Shown: in pieces, positions 56,644 through 64,000 of the stretch
Layout: every line of letters starts with the position of its first letter
Numbering within the stretch: position 1 is the first letter of the stretch
Notes under the pieces: generated by a model
Seen by the model: the letters and a program-made list of their open reading frames with translations, nothing else
The model's database searches: none
What the model was told of the DNA's origin: nothing
Program-made: the position numbers and the translations under genes
Assembly (NCBI GenBank): GCA_006176705.1
Contig: QRFJ01007186.1
Location: 35,190-99,189 of the forward strand
DNA length: 64,000 nt
Direction of reading: 5' to 3'
Source: Cocos nucifera
Taxonomy: Eukaryota > Streptophyta > Magnoliopsida > Arecales > Arecaceae

Positions 56644-58735
56644 ATGTCCTTCGAAACTTCCCAATCTACTAGGTGGAGTTTGTCTAGTCCAGCCTTCCTT
56701 GACCTCGTCCTTGTTACAGTAGTTCACACTGGAGACATGTCTCATCAACCTTTTGAGCCGGACACCATTCCTTGTGTCCTGACCCCGAACAATCTTTCCC
56801 TAATTAGAATTCAAGATGAGATCCCTCAAGAGTACGACCTTGAACTTTCCACATCGAGTGACCGAGCGAGTTCTCCTCCAACTGACCGATTCTACCTATA
56901 TTTAGAAACTCTACGTGCCAGACTCTAACTTCCGCTCCCTCCTTTCGTGGTTGCTCCTTTTCGATTTCTGATCATCTCCCTTGCCTTCGTAAAACCAAAT
57001 TCTTTTAGGTTTGTGATAGGATTCCTTTCCCTCTGTCATCTAGCCAAGGTCCATCCGATCATTTCACTCTTTAGAAACTTCTATACTTTCAAGCGCCATC
57101 CTTCTGTGAAGGACTGGTGGTACTTCTTCCCCCAGTTCAGCAAGAAGGGGTTATTGAAATGTGCTTTTTTTTTCATTCACAACTGGAAGAAAAGGTATTT
57201 TTTTGTGCACTGTCCGACCTTGCTATTAGATCTTCCTCCTTGGGGTCACATTAGAGAGTCAGTCCACTGGGCTCCTAGCTTAGATACAGCTGACCTTGAT
57301 TCCTCCAACAAACTCAAAGCATACCGAGCTCCTCTTCTTTTCGATCTTCTAAAAGAACAGACCTTGTTTAACTTGGGTTTGAGTTTTCTTGATCCTACCG
57401 ATACATTTTTTACTTTTTGAATTTACTCAGTTTCACGTTTGTGTACTGTCACTGATTGTGATTCCTTTTTTATTGCAGAAATGGATACTAAAGCTATCGC
57501 GATGCTTGCAAAGCAGCTTTATGCCCAGAAGAGGAAAGAAAAAGCATCGAGTGGTAGTTCGAAGAGGATGAAGGTCGGTGCTTCAAGCTCAATGGCCCCT
57601 GCTGTCACTGCTGTTGCTTTCGATGTTGTCGCTAGTGTCGAGGTTCTTCCAACTATCGAGGTTGGCATGGTTGATGCGGATTCCATTCCCTCTACGCCCT
57701 CGGGCCCTTCCAGTGGGGATCAAGCTCCGAAGCTTACTCCTAAGGAAGAGACGAGGAAAGAAAAGAAGAAAAAGAAAGCTGTCGTGAAGACACGTCGTAA
57801 GGCTCACTTTAGTGAGCCGAATGACGACAGCGATGAATGAGGAGAGGATCCTTTTGATGACCCAGAGATCGTCCGAGCTTTGACTGGTAAATTTGCCATG
57901 CTGGAGGTGGTGGACCACATGGCAAACCTTGAACTGTGGCAGCTCATCTGGGGTTCTCTCGAAACCCTTCTTAAGGTTCGTTGCTCAACTTCTTCTCTTA
58001 TCTTCTATTTTTTCCATCTTCTCTCTTCCCTCGTTCTTCTTCCTTTTCTTTTTTTTTTTAACATCGATCATTTGTTGCAGTTGATCACCAAATGCTCACC
58101 CACATCAAGAGGGCACACCATCTGGAGGCGAAGGCAGAGAAGATCTAGGAGGATCTTCGAGCTGAGGTTAGTAGCCTTCAGGAAAAGATTGGTGAGGTTG
58201 AGTATCTTGTGGAGGAGAAGACAATGAAAACCGAAAGTCTCCAGGGTGCACTCAGGAAGGAGGAGTTCATCTCGACTGGACTTAAGGCTGCACTAGCTCT
58301 GGAGCAGGAAAGGAAGAAAGAAACTGAAGTCAAAGTCGTCGAATTGGAAGCTTGGATGGCGAAGTCGATCTCGAAGGTGATGATCTAGGTCGTGGAAGAG
58401 TTCAAGACCTCTTCTAAAATGAGGAACCTGAATGTCGAGTTTGGCCAGCAAGCGTTCATTAAAGGTTTGAGCTCTATGAGGGCCGAGTTGCCCAAAAATT
58501 TCCCAAGCTTCACTTGAATTTTTTGGAAGAGGAGGAGGCTGTCGATGGGGAAGCCAAACCATCCACTGCGGCAGTCGACCCTTCTCCCACCTGAGCAGTC
58601 GTAGAACCTTCCAAACCTGCTGTTGAGGAGCCTGAACCCTCTGAACAACCAGCCAAACTTGCTCCTGAGTTCGCAGCTACTGTAGGAGCATCGAGTTCCC
58701 TTGCTGCTTTTCCTACCAAGGTTGGGAGCTTTTAG
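56644..58735 (+). pseudogene. Antisense ORF of gypsy D, three exons, best-preserved copy
   Basis: The start MSFETSQSTRWSLSS matches copy A. Exon 1 (to 57400) holds the Transposase_28-like domain: VLTPNNLSLIRIQDEIPQEY, LFRNFYTFKRHPSVKDWWYF, FIHNWKKRYFFVHCPTL and LKAYRAPLLFDLLKEQTLFN. It has a single stop, at ARL then TAA (56926). Intron 1 (57401-57478) has lost its GT (AT). Exon 2 (57479-57975) reads MDTKAIAMLAKQLYAQKRKE, a basic SSKRMKV cluster, and RRKAHFSEPNDDSDE with a stop. Intron 2 (57976-58080, 105 bp) is GT..AG. Exon 3 is a Glu/Lys coiled coil with frameshifts, ending AAFPTKVGSF and TAG at 58733. It is the least damaged of four copies, yet cannot be read through. Confidence 0.7.
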
Positions 58736-58887
58736 TTATTGTATTTTCTTTTTATTTCATTCTGTACTTGAAAAAACTTTTATCAATGAAAGTAAGACTT
58801 TTTTTTATCAATAGTTTAGAATTTCTTTCATATGTTGGATGCAATCTCCCACCGATGTCGAGTCGCTGTCTTAAGGAATTCTTTTAA

Positions 58888-59722
58888 AATTGGTAATTAA
58901 GAGTTTGAAGAGGAAAATTCATCACTTGAGGAAAAAACTGAAAAAGATAGAAGACGAACTCCAAAGATCAAGAAAAAAAAGCTTCAGAGGCGACAATTGA
59001 AGTCACTCACCTCTGTAAATTACACATGAAGGATTCCATGAGCTTCACCATTAAGAAGGGTAATTTCGAGAAGAACTTAGTGGAGTTTAAGAAAAGCGCC
59101 AGTGATAGGTTCTGAGCATTGACCGTGAAGATCATCTCTCTCAAAGTAGAACTTAATTCAGCGAAAGAGACAATCCGATTGTTGGAGCGGAGTTTCTCAT
59201 GGTCTTTTGATAAGTCAAGACACACAATTGGGACTAGTTGAAAAAATTTTTCGAGCTCTAGAGGCAGCTTTATAACACCAAAGCTCAGCACGATAAGTGT
59301 AGGACTGATTATAAGGAGAAAATGAGTAGGCTTGAATGTGAGCTCAGATTGGCGAACAAAGAGGTGGCTCATCTTCAGAGATAATTACATGATAATCAGC
59401 AGGCCGGTGCTGATAAAGAGTCGGAGCAGGTTATTTTTCTAAGGGAATCATTCTACGATCTTTCATTTGCATACGAGAAGGATATGGCCAAAGTCCAATA
59501 GTTGAAGATCTATATGAGCATCAAGCTCTGAAGGATGCGGATGCTGAGTCGGCGGTTTTGAGGAGGCAATTGAGAGAATTCGAAGATAATTATCGACGAG
59601 CCAATAGGATGTATGTGGAGAGTCTGCTAAAGAAGAAAGAACTTGAGGAAGAGATAGTCAGTTTAAAGGAATGTTTGGTGATGGCCAGCAGCCTAAAGTC
59701 TATGGGATCAGATCCTTCTTAG
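58888..59722 (+). pseudogene. Second coiled-coil ORF of gypsy D, broken
   Basis: Corresponds to 25260-26103 in copy B: KDSMSFTIKKGNFEKNLVEF, KIISLKVELNSAKETIRLLE, later EDNYRRANRMYVESLLKKKE and LEEEIVSLKECLVMASSLKS, ending DPS and TAG at 59720. Several stops and frameshifts occur (for example near 59113 and 59240). Shared position and end with B support a real ancestral ORF. Confidence 0.55.
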
Positions 59723-60043
59723 AGCTTTGGCCTTTTCCTCCTCACTTTTGTAACCAGTCTTATAGACCTTTATTTTATAACAATTCTAACTTTAATGAAG
59801 AAATACCTTCTTTAATTATTTTTCTATTTCATTTTTTCACTTTTCTCCTTCATTATATCTTTTGTTGAAATAATCACTGAAAAGTAGCTTTTCTCCTATC
59901 TTTTCATGATCGAAGATCTTTATTTGTATTAGGATGATGTTAGGACGATGTTGTCTTTCCGTTTCTAGCTTAGTTGATTTTTATTGGTCCTTTTGTCAAG
60001 ATGAAGTTCTTACTTATTCTTGATGAGGTTGGCAGCTCTTACC
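59723..60043. other. Spacer after the coiled-coil ORF of gypsy D
   Basis: T-rich sequence aligning with 26104-26400 in B, including AACTTTAATGAAGAAATACC. It ends in ..GGCAGCTCTTACC where the copia LTR begins. TTACC (60039-60043) is the predicted 5-bp target duplication of that copia. Confidence 0.45.
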
Positions 60044-62323
60044 TGAAGGGAAATCCTGATTTCCCGATCCAGGTTCGTCCAGATCTGATTAGATCAAGAG
60101 ATATATTTCAAAAATTTTCTCTTGATCTCAATCAGATCTTGATATGTTTCAGATCTGATTCTTATTATTTTAATAAATAAAATAAAATAAGATAAATTAA
60201 ATCAAATTCAATTTACCTGATTTGGGTAATCCTATTACCCTGTAGATGATCCTGATTACAGCGGAAGGTTCTGGATCTAAGCCACGCAAGCGCCTGGCCT
60301 CTACCGGTATCCACTCGGGTTGGATCTGGAGATCCTCTTCTTCTCTATCACACCTCCAAAAATCAGATCTGGATCTGATCTGGAGGATCTTCAAAACTCT
60401 TTTGAAGATCTGCAGTCGTCCTTTTGCAGCAGCGCAGCCTTCTTGCTTTTGATCGCCTTTCCTTGATCTGAATCGCACCAACTAAATCCAAAACACTTTT
60501 TGGACGTGGAGAGCAAGGGGAGAAGAGACTATGGCATGGAGAAGGAGGGGAGAGGCAGCCTTGGGGCGTGGGAAATCTCTCTTTCACTTAGAATTAGGGT
60601 TGGGCGCAGGGTCTTATTTATAGACCTCTTGTGTGATCCAACTCCTCTTCCTCTCAACCAATCACAACCCTTTGTGAAATCAGATCTAAATCTGATTGGT
60701 TGGAATAGAGACCCCTGGATTCCTCCTTAGAGGGCGCCTAAGACCAGTCAAACTGGATTCTTAGTAGAACTCTGATTGGAATCCAAAAGGGAGGTGGAGT
60801 CCTTGTCCAACAAGGACTCCTAGGCGCCTCCTACTTGGGCTCACGCCACCCTTGGCGTGCGCCCTTCTCCTTGCCAGGTTCTGGCAGGGGGACAAGGCCC
60901 CCACCAGCTCTCCAATAGGTGCATGACATGTGGTCAAAAGTCAAAGGGTCAATGGTCAACGTTTGACCAGTCAAAGGTAGACTTTTGACCAAAGTCAAAG
61001 AACAAGAAATGGCAGGTGACCAAAAATGGCAGGTAATGTCTTACAAATAAGACAACCTATTCTGACTTGGACAACCTCCAGTCAGACCATATGAAGGCCT
61101 CTGATTGAGCACAAACTCCTTTGGCTCAGTCAGGACAACTTATTTGTGATAGTAAAAGAAGAACGTTAGGTTCAATCGAGTGCTAGCACGATTTCCTTGA
61201 ACCTAATTGAATCTCATTCAGATCAATTGAACTAGATCAGTTCAATTGATGATCACCAGATTCAAACCCTTGTTTGTGTGACCCAGTTAGGTTCAGTTCT
61301 GTATGGTAATGGGATATGTCATGATCTCTATCATAGACATCATCGAAACTCCTTTCGATGGATCAGAACTCTTCTGATTCGAACAGCTAGAATGATCGAT
61401 CATCTAAATCATTCTAATTGCTCCCAAAATCCACCAGTGACACCTAGCAGTATATGGTGGCAACCCATCAGAGCTGAATGCGAACCTCTTGGTGCAGCTA
61501 CCTGTGTGATTCAAGTTCTTCTATCTTGAGCCCCGATCAGATTAGGGTTAAGGTGAACTCGTCAAACCCTAGTCTCTGTCATATGATGTAATCATTCGAT
61601 TCGAGTCCAATGTGAAAATCTAAATAGAAACTCTTTCTATTATTTCACTCTACCATGGCCATGGATTTCTGGACTTGATTCTCATGATCATCATAGGGCT
61701 ACTCCTCTACCACCGAGGTAGATAGATCCCATCTTGATGCAATCCAGTTCCTACAATGAACATGCTATAGCCAACATACACCTCAGGGTTCCATATGGCT
61801 AGGAGACCGAGTAATGGTGTAGTCAAACTATAACACCCTCAAGGTGAACTGCCGATGCATCTCAGGTCAAAGAACCAGACACACTACTGCAGCATCGAGT
61901 CAGTCATTGACGAGAAGGTAGACTTCCCTAATGACTACTCGAGGTGGTCACGCTCAGTGCCCTCGTTCTCTAACGAGTACCTGTACTCTCGCTCCGGTGT
62001 CTCCACACCGTAGACTCAAGACTCATCTACTAAAGAGAAGCGATCGTACACCAACCTTCCGGATCAATCACCATCCTCGTGATGATCCTATGGTCGGGAG
62101 CTGTTTATGAGTTAATAATGATTATTCATGTCTTAAATTTTCAACTCTTGAAAATATGAATTATCATTACCATTAACTCAAAGGATGTATCACAGACACT
62201 AAATACACAGGTGTGATAGAAAATAACCCATTTTATTAATTATAGTCAAAATTACAATTTTGCCCCTAGAAGTGTATTACAAGTGTCAGCCAATTCTGGC
62301 TTCTAGGGCACATATATCTAACA
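60044..62323 (-). repeat. 3' LTR of the right-hand copia
   Basis: 2280 bp, TGAAGGGAAATCC to CATATATCTAACA, with both termini intact. It shares all landmarks with L1-L3. TATAAATA (minus strand) lies at 60615-60622. Short CAAAAGTCAAAGGTC-like repeats at 60930-61000 are private to this copy. Confidence 0.9.
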
Positions 62324-62338
62324 ATCTCCCACTTGTCC
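62324..62338 (-). other. Polypurine tract of the right-hand copia
   Basis: The minus strand reads GGACAAGTGGGAGAT next to the LTR start TGTTAGATATATG. The equivalent in the older element is at 11967-11981. Confidence 0.85.
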
Positions 62339-62933
62339 TAAAGCCAATTGGCTACAAGTCTAAGTCCCATCTTCTCAAGGTGGGCTTCGATCTTCTGCTG
62401 GCCCAACGGCTTTGTAAGTGGGTCTGCCACATTATCTGTGGAGTTGACTCTCTTGACCTCAACGTAACCTTTCTCAAGGTAATCGCGGATGAGATGGTAT
62501 CACCGTTTGCTTGGAACTCTTCCAGCACAAACAGTCTGCCAGATGTCGACTTTCGATCATCTATATCGGACATGAAGTCCGAGTCTGTGTATCCCTGGAC
62601 CAGGAGTTCTCCGTTACCAAAGACCAACATCATATCCTTAGTTCTTCTCAAGTACTTAAGGATACATTTCACAGAAGTCCAGTGTTCTTCACCTGGATTT
62701 GACTGATATCTGCTTGTGACACTCACAGCATGGGCTATATCAGGTCGTGTACATAGCATGGCATACATGAGGCTCCCTATTGCAGAAGCATAAGGGATCT
62801 TGCTCATGCGTTCTATTTCCTCAGGTGTGCTGGGGCACATCTTCTTGGAAAGATGAATACCATGTCTGAAGGGTATTAATCCCCTCTTAGAGTTTTCCAT
62901 ACTAAACCTCTTTAGTACTTCCTCTATGTACAT
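62339..62933 (-). pseudogene. Copia RNase H with a central deletion
   Basis: The minus strand reads YIEEVLKRFSMENSKRGLIP, SKIPYASAIGSLMYAMLCTR, LKYLRRTKDMMLVFGNGELL and GYTDSDFMSDIDDRKSTSG. It then jumps within a few codons to the C-terminal part, which in another frame reads RDYLEKGYVEVKRVNSTDNV and ADPLTKPLGQQKIEAHLEKM before a stop near 62345. About 80-90 codons that normally include the CDN.GA.A.A.EP motif are missing, and the junction shifts the frame. A one-base insertion near 62930 (CATCTTTCTG) also separates it from the RT frame. Confidence 0.8.
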
Positions 62934-63843
62934 CTTTCTGTGAAAGTCCTAGCATCCTATTCGGTCTATCCCTATAGACCTTAATTCCTAGAATAAAGGA
63001 TGCTTCACCTAGGTCTTTCATGGAGAATTCCTTGGACAACCACATCTTGACTGATGTCAACATGGGAATATCATTCCCAATAAGGAGGATGTCATCCACG
63101 TACAATACGAGGAAGACAACAGCGCTCCCACTGACCCTTTTGAAAACACATGGTTCCTCTTCATTTTTGATGAAACCAAACTTTTTGATCACATCATTGA
63201 AACGAGTGTTCCAGCTCCGAGATGCTTGCTTAAGTCCATATATGGACCTTTGCAGCTTGCAAACCTTGTGATCAGTATCACTGGATGTGAAACCTAGCGG
63301 CTGTTCCATATAGATATCTTCCTCAAGATATCCATTTAGGAATGCCGTTTTCACGTCCATTTGCCATATTTCATAATCGAAATAGGCTGCAACAGCAAGC
63401 AATGTGCGGATGGATTTTAGCATAGCTACTGGGGAAAAGGTATCCTGATAGTCAATGCCTTCGCGTTGACTATAACCTTTTGCCACCAGTCTAGCCTTGA
63501 ATGTCTCCACATTCCCATCTGCACCAATCTTTCTCTTGAAGATCCATTTACACCCAATAGGTACTATACCTTCTGGTGGATCTACCAAGGTCCAGACTTG
63601 GTTTGAGTGCATCGAGTCAATTTCTGACTTCATTGCCTCAAGCCATTTCTCGGAGTCGATATCTGATATCGCCTCGTTGTAGGTTTTGGGATCATCACCA
63701 TGAGCACCATTACCTATGAGGAACATTTCCTCTACGTCCTCTGAAATAATACCTAAGTATCTTTCAGGGGGATGGAAAACTCTTTCCGATCTACGAGGTG
63801 GAGGAGGTAGTGTTCTTATTGGCTCAACCTGATTTGGTTCCAC
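62902..63843 (-). pseudogene. Copia reverse transcriptase, open over 313 codons
   Basis: This is the best-preserved coding block in the window. The minus strand reads SEKWLEAMKSEIDSMHSNQV, WTLVDPPEGIVPIGCKWIFK, the palm (TFSPVAMLKSIRTLLAVAAY, EIWQMDVKTAFLNGYLEEDI, KVCKLQRSIYGLKQASRSWN) and the catalytic VFLVLYVDDILLIGND, ending EFSMKDLGEASFILGIKVYR. All expected RT blocks of Ty1/copia are present, including the YVDD. The polyprotein around it is broken: a frameshift follows at 62930, and a TAG lies upstream (in FLEK-stop-FIQD, near 63920, where related elements have Gln). It makes cDNA inside virus-like particles when intact; in this copy it is unlikely to be expressed as active Pol. Confidence 0.85.
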
Positions 63844-64000
63844 TTGGTCCTTAGCTCGTTCTGCTTGTGAGACTTTCTCATCAAGCTTAATCTGCTTTCC
63901 AATGCCACTATCTTGAATAAACTATTTTTCAAGAAATATGGCATGTCGACTCACAATCACATTGTGGTCTTCTGGAATGTAGAAATAGTATCCTAATGAC
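63844..64000 (-). pseudogene. Copia integrase C-terminal end at window edge
   Basis: The minus strand reads YYFYIPEDHNVIVSRHAIFL, EK, a TAG stop, FIQDSGIGKQIKLDEKVSQA and ERAKDQVEP, in frame with the RT. HN..V.SR.A.FLE is the usual end of copia integrase. The rest lies outside the window. Confidence 0.75.

Larger units (their letters stand above)
54890..60043 (-). mobile_element. Gypsy element D (LTR, antisense ORF, coiled-coil ORF)
   Basis: Same family and orientation as B and C, inserted into exon 3 of aORF C at 54889. The LTR is full length. At 60043, in the region preceding the 116-bp-like repeat, it is cut by another copia element, so its gag-pol lies beyond the window. The candidate left target duplication is AAATC (54885-54889). 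Confidence 0.8.
60044..64000 (-). mobile_element. Angela/BARE-like copia element, 3' half, runs off the window
   Basis: Minus strand: integrase end (right edge), RT, RNase H, PPT and 3' LTR. It is the same family as the complex at 6468-19455 but much better preserved, so it is a younger insertion. Its 5' LTR and the second TTACC are expected to the right of 64000. Confidence 0.85.

Noticed and set aside
60246..60730. Overlapping open frames in the right-hand copia LTR
   Set aside because: They lie inside an LTR with intact ends and a TATA box, and have no counterpart in L1-L3.
1..64000. A host gene hidden among the transposons
   Set aside because: All recognisable protein similarity on both strands belongs to retrotransposon or CACTA families; no multi-exon host-like gene, rRNA or tRNA pattern was seen. 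A gene with very short exons cannot be excluded by eye.

Overview
The window is intergenic DNA from a large, repeat-rich plant nuclear genome, most likely a monocot and possibly a palm (that taxonomic guess rests only on the general look of the elements). I found no convincing host gene, rRNA or tRNA gene. Almost every base belongs to LTR retrotransposons or to one CACTA DNA transposon, nested inside one another. Nearly all coding regions are broken by stops, frameshifts and deletions.

Layout. 1-2273: 3' end of a plus-strand Ty3/gypsy element (A) of Tat type, with its antisense ORF (aORF) on the minus strand and a 3' LTR. 2274-6467: a copia LTR fragment, a gypsy 5' LTR with the first codons of gag, and a minus-strand copia leader, primer-binding site (PBS) and LTR. 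6468-19455: three LTRs of one long-LTR, Angela/BARE-like copia family joined in tandem by two internal regions, one reduced to its leader and one carrying decayed gag-pol. 19456-21224 and 40719-43652: two halves of an older copia element, split by gypsy B. 21225-40718: gypsy B, flanked by the 5-bp duplication GGTAG, with LTR, aORF, coiled-coil ORF, 116-bp tandem repeats, and INT, RNase H, RT, protease and gag remnants on the minus strand. Inside its tandem repeats sits a CACTA transposon (27478-35045, duplication CCT), which itself holds a gypsy gag/LTR fragment, a TnpA-like remnant, subterminal repeats, a G-rich block and a long inverted repeat. 43653-54889: gypsy C (LTR plus aORF), with the aORF cut by a copia element at 45250-53286 (duplication CACCA). 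54890-60043: gypsy D (LTR, aORF, coiled-coil ORF), inserted in C. 60044-64000: a younger Angela-like copia, inserted in D and running off the window, with the best-preserved reverse transcriptase here.

How the parts relate. Four copies (A-D) share one plan: LTR, polypurine tract (PPT), a TATTTAAG box, then an ORF transcribed opposite to gag-pol. It carries a domain resembling the plant 'putative gypsy type transposon' family (Pfam Transposase_28), a basic segment and a coiled coil, separated by two short introns. Extra antisense ORFs between pol and the 3' LTR are known in plant Tat-lineage gypsy elements, so this is a recognisable but poorly understood gene. Duplications and junctions give a relative order of insertion: old copia, then gypsy B, then CACTA; and gypsy C, then copia-2 and gypsy D, then the right-hand copia. 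All boundaries and family calls come from reading the sequence and were not tested by alignment or database search.
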